DNA of 64,000 bases. Source: CAWBRT01 sp963696525 (GTDB taxonomy: Bacteria > Acidobacteriota > Terriglobia > Terriglobales > Acidobacteriaceae). Location: positions 382,685 through 446,684 of the forward strand of contig CAVOKO010000003.1 of assembly GCA_963696525.1 (NCBI GenBank). The letters run 5' to 3'. The notes under the pieces are model-generated. The model ran no database searches and was not told where the DNA came from. It saw only the letters and a list, made by a program, of their open reading frames with translations. Shown piece after piece: positions 1 to 9,083 of the stretch. The position numbers were made by a program, and so were the translations under genes. Within the stretch, counting starts at the first letter, position 1, and each line of letters opens with the position of its first letter.

Positions 1-645
1 CTCCAGAATGACGTTGACGCCGCGCCCGCCGGTCGCCTTCGAGACCTGCTCGGCGAGATCCGGGGCATTGTGATCGAAGACATGATGCGCCCCGCACTCG
101 CGCACCAACTGGCGTCCTTTGTCGCTGCTGGCGGTGCCAATCACGAGCATGCCGTGAGCCCGCGCCATCTGTACCGCCGCAATCCCGACGCCTCCGCTGG
201 CGCCATGCACCAGCACGGTCTCTCCGGGCAGTGCGTGAGCTCTTTGGAACAGTCCCCGGACGGCGGTGGCGTAGGGTACGCCAATCGCCGCGCCCTGCTG
301 GAAGGTGATTTGTTTGGCCAGCGGATGCACCTGCACTTCGCGGCACAAGGCCTGCTGGGCATAGGTCCCGCTGAGGCTTCCGGCCACATAGACGCGGTCG
401 CCGGCTTTGGCGCTCTTTACGCCCTCTCCCACGCTGAGGACTTCGCCCGCGCCATCCATTCCCGGGGTATAGGGAAGCGGCGGCTTCATGGCATAGGTTC
501 CGGTTCGTATGTAAGCCTCAACCGGGTTTACGCCCGCGGCATGAATGCGAACCACCACCTCGCCCGCGCCGGGACGAAGGTCTGGAGCATCTTCCAGGAC
601 CAGCTTTTCGGGACCGCCAAATTCACGAACACGGATTGCTTTCAT
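1..645 (-). CDS. NAD(P)H:quinone oxidoreductase, zeta-crystallin type (partial, C-terminus off window)
   Basis: A 215-codon open frame runs from an ATG at 645 out of the left edge, with AGGAG five bases upstream of the ATG. The translation begins MKAIRVREFGGPEKL and continues with the GroES-like fold of medium-chain dehydrogenases. A Rossmann nucleotide-binding motif, VHGASGGVGIAAVQMA, sits near residue 145. The structural-zinc cysteine loop of true alcohol dehydrogenases is absent, which fits the zinc-free quinone reductase (QOR) branch that reduces quinones with NADPH in the cytosol. The last third of the protein is missing because the window ends. Substrate cannot be predicted. Confidence 0.88.
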   Translation of the reverse strand, partial: MKAIRVREFGGPEKLVLEDAPDLRPGAGEVVVRIHAAGVNPVEAYIRTGTYAMKPPLPYTPGMDGAGEVLSVGEGVKSAKAGDRVYVAGSLSGTYAQQALCREVQVHPLAKQITFQQGAAIGVPYATAVRGLFQRAHALPGETVLVHGASGGVGIAAVQMARAHGMLVIGTASSDKGRQLVRECGAHHVFDHNAPDLAEQVSKATGGRGVNVILE

Positions 646-1058
646 GTTTCTCCTTCGCTTTCTAGGGTCTGTGAAATCCGGTTTCCGGCGAATGCCGCAT
701 GGGCATGCCGGGTGACAGCCAATGTTGGTGAACGCACTGGCAACCGCACTGCAACGTAGAAATGATGCAACCGCGAGCCTGCATCTGGCAAATGCCAAGG
801 GGGCTCTGACCCGATGTTCCGGGAAAGCAAGCAGCCTGCTAAAGGCCGCTGCCAATCAACAAACCGGCAGATCTCGTGCGTCGCGCACTACACTATTCGG
901 AGATGGATATACGGCGGATGCCAGCAGTGGGCCAGGGACACTGCCGCTGATGGGCTGACTCCGCCCACGGTCCGCCAGGCAGAAATGAGGCAACGTCCGG
1001 GATTGATGGAGGAGCTGGGCTAGCAGCCGGGAATGGCGCCTAGGCCTTGCAAGCTGCG
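646..1058. other. Intergenic, no convincing gene
   Basis: About 410 bases separate the quinone reductase start from the 3' end of the Crp/Fnr gene. Two short plus-strand frames exist (722-958 and 814-1023). They have no recognisable domain and no good ribosome site, and they overlap each other in different frames. I do not call them. Confidence 0.5.
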
Positions 1059-1793
1059 CTATGCTCCTAACATTTGAGCCGCCACAATCCGTTCCAAAGC
1101 AGGCTTGTCGTGGATGATCAAGGTAGAGCCCTTCAGCTCGACAATGTCCTTCTTTCTAAATGCCGACAGGGTGCGCGTTATCGTTTCCTGGCTGGTGCCC
1201 ACCAGTTGAGCCATGTTTTCATGGGTCAGCGAGAGCCTCACGTGGACTACTCCATTCGTGACATGCCCGTCGGTCGCCGATGCCAGCAATAATTTCGCGA
1301 CCCTGCCGGAGACTGAGTGTGACAACCCGATTGAGCGGACCACCTCGTAGGCGTCCTGACAGTTACGGCTGATATGTTGAGCGGTGTGCATACAGGTATC
1401 CGTGTGCACTTTCAGGAACCGTAGGAAGTCTTTCAGATTCACAAAGTCCAGTTGGCACGGCTGCATCGTTTCCGCGGTCAATTCATGCGGCTCGCCTATA
1501 ACTGCTGCCTCTAAGCCGAGAACCTCTCCGGCCTTTGCGATCCGCAAGATGAAGGTTTTCCCATCGCTCGAAGTGGTGGACAACTTGGCCTGCCCTTGGC
1601 AAAGCATAAAGATTCCACGCGGACTTTGTCCCTGAACAAACATGACAGCGCCTTCAGGAAAAACCGCGGCATGTTTTATTTGGTTGAAAGTTTCCAGAGA
1701 TTTCTGGGAAAAAGCGCTACAAAAAAAATTGCCGGAACGCAGCTTGCAACTGAAACAGCTTTCCACGCAGGGAAGACCGTAGGGCGAGTTCAT
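1059..1793 (-). CDS. Crp/Fnr family transcriptional regulator (244 aa)
   Basis: The protein has a cyclic-nucleotide-binding-type beta roll (about residues 45-130), a dimerisation helix, and a C-terminal winged helix-turn-helix with LTHENMAQLVGTSQETITR near residue 190, the recognition-helix signature of Crp/Fnr proteins. The N-terminus has a cysteine group, C-x2-C-x8-C, preceded by another Cys. The same spacing occurs in the two other Crp-like proteins of this window (34989 and 35926), so it is a family trait. It could ligate an Fe-S cluster as in FNR, although FNR spacing differs (C-x2-C-x5-C), so redox sensing is an inference. The ATG at 1793 follows a weak ribosome site. The gene stands alone, divergent from the TauE-like permease. 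Confidence 0.9.
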   Translation of the reverse strand: MNSPYGLPCVESCFSCKLRSGNFFCSAFSQKSLETFNQIKHAAVFPEGAVMFVQGQSPRGIFMLCQGQAKLSTTSSDGKTFILRIAKAGEVLGLEAAVIGEPHELTAETMQPCQLDFVNLKDFLRFLKVHTDTCMHTAQHISRNCQDAYEVVRSIGLSHSVSGRVAKLLLASATDGHVTNGVVHVRLSLTHENMAQLVGTSQETITRTLSAFRKKDIVELKGSTLIIHDKPALERIVAAQMLGA

Positions 1794-2296
1794 GTATGTT
1801 CCTCATCTGCCCGAAGAAAACATGCAAGTATGCACTTGCTTAACGGGCTGCGGAAAAACGCGCCGAAACTTTCAGCGAGGCGCGATGGGATGTATACGCC
1901 CCGAGATCCTTACACCAGACCTTGTGGCCTCGCTTGACTTGAAATCGGCTTTCCGCAGCCTTTTTTTTTGAAAGTGGCCTCCGGGAAACACAAATACTGA
2001 GCTGCACCGCAACAGGGCAATGGTAGGGCCGGCCGGCCTGGTTCGGATGTTCAATATTGATCATTTTCGAACATAAATCCAGCTACGCTTTCGGGCTGCG
2101 GCGGACGCCCGGTGCGCGGCAATCACCCTGACATCGCCGTGCTGCGCTTGCTTTCGGAAGCCGCATTGATATTGATATCGAGCGTGGCATAATGGATTGC
2201 GGCTGCGGTGGTCTTAATCCTTGAACCCCTCCCGCCGTGTTTGTGAAGCGAACAGTCCCGCTCATCTTTGCTTGTTTGCTTGGAACGCCGTCACCT
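1794..2296. other. Divergent intergenic region
   Basis: This stretch separates the divergent Crp/Fnr regulator and the permease and should hold both promoters. It includes an AT-rich patch near 1955-1970 with a run of Ts. I looked for the GTGA-N6-TCAC palindrome seen near 36 kb and did not find it here. Confidence 0.4.
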
Positions 2297-3043
2297 ATGA
2301 CAACTGCTGTCGTGCTTTCGATACTTGCCGGGACCTGTGTCGGCGGATTTATCTCCGGCATCGCCGGCTTCGCCTTCGGGCTGGTGGCGCTTAGCTTTTG
2401 GGTCTGGCAAATTGATCCCAAGCTGCTGGCGCCGATGGCTGTTTTCGGCTCGTTCGTGGCGCAAACGCTTTCCTTAGGGGTGGTGCGGCGAAGTTTCGAC
2501 TGGCAGCGGCTGACCCCGTTTCTGGTGGGAGGCGCAGTCGGCGTTCCGGTCGGCGCAGCCCTGCTTGGAGTGGTCAACATCACTATGTTCCGCCTGACCG
2601 TTGGACTCATCCTGGTCGGCTACTGCTCTTTGACGCTGCTGATGACCAATGTCAAACCGATCGCTGCCGGAGGGCGTTTGGCCGACGGCGTTGCCGGCCT
2701 GATCGGCGGCGTGATGGGCGGACTGGCCGGACTCACAGGCCCCGCGCCCACTCTGTGGTGTACCGTCCGGGGATGGGATAAGGATACCCAGCGCTGCATC
2801 TTCCAGAGTTTCAACCTGGCGATGCAGGCGATCGCGCTCGGGACTTACTGGTTCAATGGAACCCTCACTCCGACCGTCGGCAAAATTTTCGTCTTGATGT
2901 TTCCCGCCATAATCATTCCGACCTTTGTCGGCGCGCGCCTCTACCAGCGGATTAACGAGGTCGTCTTCCGCCGAATCGTGCTCGGGCTTCTGCTGTTGTC
3001 GGGAGTGGTGCTGCTGGGCTCGACATTGTTGGCCAAGCGCTAA
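2297..3043 (+). CDS. TauE/SafE-type sulfite exporter family permease
   Basis: This is a hydrophobic protein of about 248 residues with seven or eight predicted membrane segments and the paired glycine-rich repeats of the TauE/SafE family, for example SGIAGFAFGLVALSFW near the N-terminus and GVMGGLAGLTGPAPTLW in the middle. Members move sulfur-containing anions or small organic acids across the inner membrane. The frame can be extended 20 codons to a GTG at 2237, but the ATG at 2297 places the first membrane helix at the very N-terminus, as usual for the family. Substrate is not predictable from sequence. Confidence 0.85.
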   Translation: MTTAVVLSILAGTCVGGFISGIAGFAFGLVALSFWVWQIDPKLLAPMAVFGSFVAQTLSLGVVRRSFDWQRLTPFLVGGAVGVPVGAALLGVVNITMFRLTVGLILVGYCSLTLLMTNVKPIAAGGRLADGVAGLIGGVMGGLAGLTGPAPTLWCTVRGWDKDTQRCIFQSFNLAMQAIALGTYWFNGTLTPTVGKIFVLMFPAIIIPTFVGARLYQRINEVVFRRIVLGLLLLSGVVLLGSTLLAKR

Positions 3044-3085
3044 TAGGCTGCTGAAAAACTCTTCTCCGAAGGTGTCATCCTGAGT

Positions 3086-3345
3086 GCAGCGAAGGATCTG
3101 CTGTTTATGAGCCTTGAAAGCAAAGCAAGCTCAACTCTGTTTAAGAGATTAAGAAACTATCCCACTCAAGCCAACAGCGGGCTTGAATGGGCCACCCGCC
3201 AACGGGCGCTTTTGCCGTTGCTGGGGTGAGGCAGCGAAGGATCTGCTGTTTGTGCGCGCCGAAAGCAAAGCAAACTCGACTCTGTTTAAGAAATTAAGAA
3301 ACTGCCCCACTCAAGCCAACAGCGGGCTTGAATGGGCCACCCGCC
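3086..3345. repeat. Tandem pair of 115-bp intergenic repeats containing a hairpin
   Basis: Two near-identical 115-base copies lie at 3086-3200 and 3231-3345, 30 bases apart. Each starts gcagcgaaggatctgctgtt and ends with an inverted repeat (arms close to CCCACTCAAGC and GCTTGAATGGG) followed by gggccacccgcc. The block at 3071-3099 also carries a 'gtcatcctgagtgcagcgaagga' element of a kind scattered widely in such genomes. Related hairpins occur at 28859-28917 and 29338-29391. No gene is visible between the permease and the transporter. Confidence 0.85.
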
Positions 3346-3370
3346 TGCAGCCCGATAAGACGCCACTGTC

Positions 3371-4753
3371 CTACTTCGCGGCGACGGTCGGATTGGCCTC
3401 CGCCGTCTTGGCAAACTGCTTTGCCACCGCATTCTTCTCTCGATAGACGACGTAGAGGGCCGCCGCCGCCGCAAAAATGCTGGTGAGAATCCCGAGGTAC
3501 CAGATTCCCAGGAACTCGGTGTGGAAGGCGCCACCGGCGACCGAGTACCTGACCGCCATAAAACCGCTGGCCGAAAGCGCAATGGCGCCGGCGAATTGGC
3601 CGATGGTATTGATGATTCCCATGCTGAAGCCGGCCGTTCGAATCGACCATATTTCAGCCGCCGAGGCGTTGATCAGGGGAAAAATATTAATCAGAATGCC
3701 GCTCAGGAAGGACAGCACTCCCAGCGCGAACACGGTCGCCAGTGGAGTTGTGAAACCATAAAACAACGCCGCAATTCCCACCAGTCCAGCCAGGATGACC
3801 ACGGCTCGAGGAATGGCAAACTTCTTCAACAAGACATCCGATAACTTGCCCACCAGAGGCGTACCCACGACGCGGCCGAGCACGTAGACCGTCGCCATGG
3901 CTCCGCCGGCAACGATCGCGGGGCCTTTGGCCATGCCATGCTTTTGGATATAGAAGTCGGTGGCATACAACGGAAGCCAGCCAGGCACCAGGCGCGCTGC
4001 GATCATGTATCCCGACCAAACCAGCGACATCACCCACAGAGCCGGATCTTTGGTGATGCCGAAGGCCGCACTCTTGTAGTTCGTATCTTCCTTGTCTGCC
4101 TTCTTCTTATCCTCCTCGGCCTGCACCGAGGGAAGCCCCATGGCCTCGGGGTCGGAGCGCAGCATGACTGCGCTGGCAATGGCAATCACAAGTACGACGA
4201 TTGCCATGACAAAGGTGGAACCGCGCCAGCTCCTCAGTCCGAATATGCCTCCACCAGACATGACCAGCGCGATCAGCGGGATCATAAGGAAGGTCAAGGC
4301 TTCGCCCAGCCCGCCTCCGGGGCCGGAATACATCTCCATGGCAAAGCCGCGCTCTTTGATGCCGAACCATTTAGCCAGCACGGAAGTAATGGGAACATAT
4401 CCGGCGGCGGCGACGAATCCCATCAGGGTTCGCCACACGATCGCTTGCGTGAAAGTTGTGCTGAACGCGAAGCCCGCCAGAAATAAGGCCAGCACCGATA
4501 TCCCGACCGGGATGACCTTTCTGCCGCCCCATAAATCGGTCGCCATGCCCCAGGGTATTTGTGCGATTGCATAGGCGTAGAAAAATGCCGAGCCCAACAA
4601 TCCTATTTCCGGCTTGCCCATGCCCAGGTCGGTCGAAAGGTACTTGGTAATGCTGGCATAATTCCAACGCACAAGCTGGGAGGTACAGTAGACCAGCATG
4701 CAGGCGACCAGAATAATCCAGCGATAGTAGCGTTTTCCTTCCAACCAGTTCAT
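3371..4753 (-). CDS. MFS transporter (460 aa)
   Basis: Twelve hydrophobic segments and a central charged loop (near residue 215, rich in Lys, Glu and Asp) match the major facilitator fold. The loop after helix 2 has the family signature in degenerate form (ATDLWGGRKVIPVG, near residue 70). Overall it resembles the anion/sugar-phosphate symporter branch (GlpT/ACS-like), which imports organic anions with cations. It ends 111 bases before the exported lactonase-like gene on the same strand, so the two may be cotranscribed and act on one substrate, for example uptake of a hydrolysis product. That link is inference. Confidence 0.85.
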   Translation of the reverse strand: MNWLEGKRYYRWIILVACMLVYCTSQLVRWNYASITKYLSTDLGMGKPEIGLLGSAFFYAYAIAQIPWGMATDLWGGRKVIPVGISVLALFLAGFAFSTTFTQAIVWRTLMGFVAAAGYVPITSVLAKWFGIKERGFAMEMYSGPGGGLGEALTFLMIPLIALVMSGGGIFGLRSWRGSTFVMAIVVLVIAIASAVMLRSDPEAMGLPSVQAEEDKKKADKEDTNYKSAAFGITKDPALWVMSLVWSGYMIAARLVPGWLPLYATDFYIQKHGMAKGPAIVAGGAMATVYVLGRVVGTPLVGKLSDVLLKKFAIPRAVVILAGLVGIAALFYGFTTPLATVFALGVLSFLSGILINIFPLINASAAEIWSIRTAGFSMGIINTIGQFAGAIALSASGFMAVRYSVAGGAFHTEFLGIWYLGILTSIFAAAAALYVVYREKNAVAKQFAKTAEANPTVAAK

Positions 4754-4864
4754 AAATCTCTTGCCCCCTCAACTCTGGCCCACCCTCTTGCGATTGCTGC
4801 GAGGCAAAAGGGTGGGCACTTGTATCCTTCCATCGCGAGCGGCCCCAGACATCTTCTTTATTCT

Positions 4865-5767
4865 TTACGCCAACTGCGTAATGTCTTCGGCCACCTTGGG
4901 GAAGTCGGTCAGCATCTTCGCGTCATGACCCGGGAACATGTTTTCCACCGGAGCGTTGAAGCGCAGCTTGTCGTAGGTCTCCATCCAGATTGGCAGGTTA
5001 ACGATCAAGCCGCTGGGCACATCCTCTTTGAAGCTTCTGAAAAGATGTGCGCTATCGGAGCCGACGATGGTTTGTCCCTTGGCCGTGGGGATCAGCACCG
5101 CCTGTAGTCCCGGGGTGTGGCCGGGCGCCAACAGAAGCTGCATGTCGGGGCCAATCACCATATCGCCGTTGACCTGGATGACCCGCGGACCCTTGGCCAG
5201 CTCGCCGAAAGCCTTGTTGGCATCCGGGTTTTGCAGCAGCTTGAAGGCGGCTCTCTGCGATATCGGGCTGTTAACCCAGAAGTCGAATTCCGTCTTCTGT
5301 ACATAGAACTTGGCACCGGGAAACGCCTGCGCGAAGTCGGTTATGCCGCCAATATGGTCGAAGTGCATGTGGGTGACGATGATCTTGGTCACCTGCTCGG
5401 GCTTGATTCCGATGCGCGCTATCATCTGCTCGGGCGGGAAGAACCCTTTGAATTTCGGCCCCCAGGCTTTGCCGGTGCCGGTGTCCACCAGGGTGGTTTC
5501 GCCGTTTTTGGCGCGGATTGCCCAAACGTAGTAGTTGATCGCCATATCATCGGCCCAGCCAGTGTTGAACATCAGCATGGCCAGCTTGCGATCGAACGGT
5601 CCGGCGTACTTGAGAGCGAAAACTTCATAGATTGATTTCATAGCGGAGGACTTGCCCATTTCCATTTTGTTATCTGCGGCCATGACTGAATTAGCCCCGG
5701 CCAACGCCGTAGCCCCGGCCACCACGGAAACCGCTTTCACAAAACCCCGGCGATCGATGACGCTCAT
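4865..5767 (-). CDS. N-acyl homoserine lactonase-like metallo-beta-lactamase-fold hydrolase, Tat-exported
   Basis: The ATG at 5767 is preceded by AAAGGAGA and gives a 300-residue protein. It starts with a twin-arginine signal (DRRGFVKAV at 5-13, then a hydrophobic stretch ending near ANSVMA), so it is probably folded and exported with its metals. The metal-binding signature HMHFDH lies at residues 133-138, and further conserved ligand motifs include APGHTPG, GSDS and FPGHD. This is the layout of the AHL-lactonase group of the MBL superfamily. Whether the substrate is an acyl-homoserine lactone or another lactone is unknown. An upstream in-frame ATG (5809) would mask the Tat signal and is unlikely. 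Confidence 0.87.
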   Translation of the reverse strand: MSVIDRRGFVKAVSVVAGATALAGANSVMAADNKMEMGKSSAMKSIYEVFALKYAGPFDRKLAMLMFNTGWADDMAINYYVWAIRAKNGETTLVDTGTGKAWGPKFKGFFPPEQMIARIGIKPEQVTKIIVTHMHFDHIGGITDFAQAFPGAKFYVQKTEFDFWVNSPISQRAAFKLLQNPDANKAFGELAKGPRVIQVNGDMVIGPDMQLLLAPGHTPGLQAVLIPTAKGQTIVGSDSAHLFRSFKEDVPSGLIVNLPIWMETYDKLRFNAPVENMFPGHDAKMLTDFPKVAEDITQLA

Positions 5768-5897
5768 GAGAATCTCCTTTTTATGCTTCTTCGTTTCCGA
5801 CTGCTGCACTGCGCTGCATGATTTCGCTATGTCGGCTTTGTATCGCTCCAGGAGATTTTTGGCAAGCCCAATTTGGCGCCCGCTCGAATTGCCCGCA

Positions 5898-5926
5898 ATA
5901 AAAAAGGCGTACCCGCAGGCACGCCT
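5898..5926 (-). terminator. Rho-independent terminator after the LacD-like aldolase
   Basis: On the minus strand the arms AGGCGT and ACGCCT enclose a 10-base loop and are followed by a run of Ts. It lies about 95 bases past the aldolase stop and before the lactonase gene, so it separates the two transcripts. Confidence 0.7.
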
Positions 5927-6021
5927 CCCGATCTAACGACTGCTCTAGTGGCAATTTCCTGGTTGCCAGAGCCATCACCGGCTGCTTTTCAGATCACACC
6001 TTCTGCAAATCTGCCGGCAGC

Positions 6022-7023
6022 TTACCGCCCGACGGCGCTTTCCACCCCATAGTGCGAAAACCACGAAGTCGCGGCCTGCAAGCTCCGGTTGACGTTTTCA
6101 ATGTTCTTCACGCCCTCCGACTTCAGCCAGTCGCGGAATGCCTGCAACGCCCTTTTCGGCATAGATGGGAATGCCATCCTTCCAGGTGGCGCGGCCGCAG
6201 AGCACGCCGTTGAACTTGACGCCGCTTTCGGCAGCCAGGGCCAACGATTCGTTGAATTCCGCATTGCTCACCCCGGCCGAGAGGTAAATGAAAGGCTTGG
6301 TCGCAGCCGTGGCCGCATCCAGAAAGAGCTGCATCGCTTCCTTGCGGGTGTACGCCTTCTGCCCGGCAAACGATTTCGCGCCTTCGACGAACTTCATGTT
6401 GATCGGCACTTCGACTTTCAGCACGTCTACTCCATAGCGGTCCTTGGTGAACTCGGCCATCGAGCTCTTTGACGATTCGCGGCTTCTTCTTGGCGATACT
6501 CCAGAGCCTTTTCGTCGGCCCCTTCTTCATAGCCGACCAGCTCGAGGAAAAAGGCAATATCGTTGGCGCGGCACTCGTCGCCAATGCGCTCCACCCAGGC
6601 GTGCTTTTTGTCGTTGATGTCCTTGGAGTCGAGCGGACTATAGTAGAGCAGAATCTTGGTGCAGTCCGCGCCCGCCTGCTTCAAGCGCTGTACCGACCAG
6701 TGATCGAGCAGGTCTCCCAGGCGGCCGGGGCCAGTTTTGTCATAGCCGGTTTTTTCGTAGGCGAGCAGCAGTCCGGCATTCTTGGCGCGCTTCTTGGCGG
6801 CGGGCAATCCCCACTCAGGATCGAGCAGAATGGCGCTGGCATGCGGCGTCAGGATCTCCGATACTGCCACTTTGAATTCTTCCAGTTCCTTGTCGCCGGC
6901 ATTGGCGCCGAGGGCTTTCTTCAACGAGCCACGCTGGTCCATGGCGGCGGCGGCAATCACTCCGCGCTGGTTCGAGACGGCTTTCATACCGGCGAGTTTT
7001 CCGGGCGTAAGCTTCACAGGCAA
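6022..7023 (-). CDS. LacD-like tagatose-1,6-bisphosphate aldolase family protein (frame broken)
   Basis: The N-terminal two thirds (7023 down to about 6490) read continuously and match class I aldolases of the LacD family, which cleave tagatose 1,6-bisphosphate to dihydroxyacetone phosphate and glyceraldehyde 3-phosphate. Recognisable parts are MDQRGSLKKALGA and the conserved LLDPEWGLP near residue 70. The frame then shifts near 6497 and again near 6465. The middle part continues as DVLKVEVPINMKFVEG and later IYLSAGVSNAEFNESL. A third shift near 6135 leads into the C-terminus (DWLKSEGVKNIENVN). All pieces are collinear and conserved-looking, so sequence errors explain this better than decay. 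The ATG at 7023 has GGAGG upstream. Confidence 0.75.
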
Positions 7024-7443
7024 ACCTCCTCTTGCGTATTTTCGGGTTTAGAGCAGAACCAGAATTGACTTATCCGGCCCAAGATTTTAGATTGTCATTC
7101 CGAGCACATCCCTGCTGAACCGACTCCAGCAATGCAACTATCCATTTTAATACGCCACGCGGAGGTCTAGGGCGAGACGGCGCTCGTCAGGAAAAGGATT
7201 TGTCAGAATATTCCTGCCGGAGAAAATTCCCATTTCAGGTCGGCTTCGCGCGAGTGGTGGTAGATATGTTCTAACGAGGATGCGTGCTGCTCCGTATTGG
7301 TGCCCGATGTTCGCCCGTGTCGGGGTCCCCGGCGAGGCTCGGCTCGTTGGGGTGACTGGGCTAACGTGGGGCAATTGATCACGGCGCAAGGGCCGGTCGA
7401 CCCGAGGTCGCTTGGATGCAGCAAGGGCGCATACCCGCGCAAC
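7024..7443. repeat. Intergenic region with dispersed repeat fragment
   Basis: The 420 bases between the aldolase start and the small zinc-ribbon-like gene contain a 'ggggtccccggcgaggctcg' element (about 7320-7350). The same element recurs at 8650-8685. No gene is supported. Confidence 0.45.
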
Positions 7444-7707
7444 TCAACTGGCCTTACGCGGCACGATTTCGTCGTTCGAGATAAAAAATTGCGCCGAGCA
7501 GGTGTCCGAGCCGCAGATCACCGGAACCAGGCCGGCAATTTGTTTGCGCGTGATCAGCCCGAGTACGCCGCAGCACGGGCACGCCAACACCGCCCAAAAC
7601 GGATCTTCGCTCTCTCCATCCTCGCCCGCGTTCTCAAGAATGAAGACAGTTCCAGGCTCCATCTGTTCCGGAATCCACTCATTCAGGATATTGATTTCCG
7701 CGACCAT
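7444..7707 (-). CDS. Small cysteine-rich protein of unknown function (87 aa)
   Basis: This 87-residue acidic protein carries ACPCCGVLG in the middle and a later Cys in GSDTC, so it could bind a metal through a partial zinc ribbon. The ATG at 7707 has a G-rich ribosome site a few bases upstream. It sits 69 bases after the MerR-type regulator on the same strand and may be in one transcript with it. I do not recognise a named family. Confidence 0.55.
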   Translation of the reverse strand: MVAEINILNEWIPEQMEPGTVFILENAGEDGESEDPFWAVLACPCCGVLGLITRKQIAGLVPVICGSDTCSAQFFISNDEIVPRKAS

Positions 7708-7776
7708 TTGTCCCCCCCGTTTCGGCCATTGAAGATGTTGGAAAAGATCCGTTTCGCGAGACCGGCTCCCGCTGTT

Positions 7777-8295
7777 TCATGCTCCGGATGCCCGCGACCG
7801 CCTTCGTTTTCCTGTTGCCGCATGATCGATTCCTGCTTGCATCTTGGCGACATCGCTATCCGTCGGCGTCACCTCCTGGCTGTCTACCCGTATTCCTGCC
7901 TGAATTCGCTGCACCGTGTCACTCAGGCAAACTGCCAGGATTGGCTGACGTGAATTCTTAAGCACGTCGACGATACTTTCGGGTGAATCTTTGATGAAAA
8001 TATTCTTACCATCGGTGAGCAGATGAATCTGCGAGTTGCTGCTGGCGGACTGGTAGAGGCGTTTGCCAAGTTCACGTTGCAAAAAAACCATGACCTTGCG
8101 CACCCTCTGCAGGCTGAAACCGCGCTGCCGAAGTTCGCAGATCACGGCAATTTCCGCCAGATCTTCCATGGAGTACAGGCGGCGATGACCTTGGCGGCGG
8201 GGCACCACCATGCCGCGCTCATCCCACCACTGCAACTGGCGCAGCGTGATGCCGGTGAACCGAACTACCTGGCTGGACGTAAATCCGGAATCCAT
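7777..8295 (-). CDS. MerR-family transcriptional regulator (172 aa)
   Basis: The start is placed at the ATG at 8295 (GGACGGAG upstream), giving MDSGFTSSQVVRFTGI. The N-terminal winged helix contains the MerR signature TLRQLQWWDERGMVVP and YSMEDLAEIAVICELRQRGFS (shown in part), followed by a coiled region for dimerisation. The effector part is short (about 90 residues) and has no cysteine metal site, so it is not a mercury-type sensor. Longer frames to 8373 add residues unlike the family. Targets are unknown; the small cysteine-rich gene downstream is a candidate. Confidence 0.83.
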   Translation of the reverse strand: MDSGFTSSQVVRFTGITLRQLQWWDERGMVVPRRQGHRRLYSMEDLAEIAVICELRQRGFSLQRVRKVMVFLQRELGKRLYQSASSNSQIHLLTDGKNIFIKDSPESIVDVLKNSRQPILAVCLSDTVQRIQAGIRVDSQEVTPTDSDVAKMQAGIDHAATGKRRRSRASGA

Positions 8296-8619
8296 ACCGC
8301 TCCGTCCTCGTCCACTCCGCAAATCCAGCAAACGCTTATCTGGGCCGGCAATTCGCGGGTTCCGGGTATGCACCGCCGGGGCGCTTTACCCCGGCTTTTT
8401 CCGGAAAAGAGCTGCCGCGAATCTTGAAAACATCTGTCCACAAACATTTCCATCTTGAAATGTTTGAAACATCTTAACCTTGAACTGTTGCTTGTCAAGC
8501 GAAGTTCGAGAGTGGGGAACTCAAGAAAGATAACCGGCGCGCCCGTTCCGGCAAGAATTCAATTCGGGAAAAACTAGCAGCAGTTCCCGAGAAGGTGCAG
8601 CCGAAATTTCCCAAGGAAA

Positions 8620-8749
8620 TGTCATGGCGACCGGAGCGAAGCGGAGCATCGGGGTCCCCGGCGAGCCCCGCTCGCTGGGGTGATTGTGGAGCCACTCTAT
8701 GTTTTTGGTAGCAGAAACAAAAGGTGGCTCGACTTCGCTCGCCATGACA
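8620..8749. repeat. Intergenic palindromic repeat element (~130 bp)
   Basis: The ends are inverted copies. TGTCATGGCGA followed by a GAGCGAAG begins at 8620, and CTTCGCTCGCCATGACA ends at 8749. The interior holds 'ggggtccccggcgagcccc', also seen near 7320. It is a non-coding dispersed repeat in the roughly 590-base gap between the MerR start and ThiS; I see no gene in that gap. Confidence 0.7.
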
Positions 8750-8882
8750 GGCTGGTAGATTGGGATATACCAACTGGGGAATTGCTCTAGCAGGTCGGAG
8801 TTGGTGTATCCCGGTGACTGCGCGGTCGTCTTATAGTGGACATTGAACGCAGTGAAGGATTCGGGTCAGTTTAAATGCCCGT

Positions 8883-9083
8883 CTAACGCCCGCCGCCCAC
8901 GAAGTGGACGATTTCCAGCTTGTCTCCCTCCCGCAGTGCCGCCTTCGACCATTCGGCACGGGGTACGATCTCGCGGTTCAGCTCCACCGCGACGCGATCG
9001 GCTAGCATGCCGAGCTGCTCCACAAGGGTCGAGACGGTGGTCACTTGCAGTTGCCGCTCTTCACCATTAATGAATAATTTCAT
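8883..9083 (-). CDS. thiS: ThiS sulfur-carrier protein
   Basis: This 66-residue ubiquitin-like protein begins MKLFINGEERQL. It has the typical VAVELNREIVPRAEW motif and ends EIVHFVGGGR. ThiS carries a C-terminal Gly-Gly that is adenylated by ThiF and thiocarboxylated, donating sulfur for the thiazole ring of thiamine. Here an extra Arg follows the glycines, which would need trimming for activity or may mark a variant. No thiG, thiF or thiH is next to it. The ATG at 9083 was chosen because the longer frame to 9287 adds a non-homologous leader. Confidence 0.85.
   Translation of the reverse strand: MKLFINGEERQLQVTTVSTLVEQLGMLADRVAVELNREIVPRAEWSKAALREGDKLEIVHFVGGGR

Noticed and set aside
722..1023. 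Two plus-strand frames between the quinone reductase and the Crp gene
   Set aside because: No homology, no ribosome site and mutual overlap in different frames.
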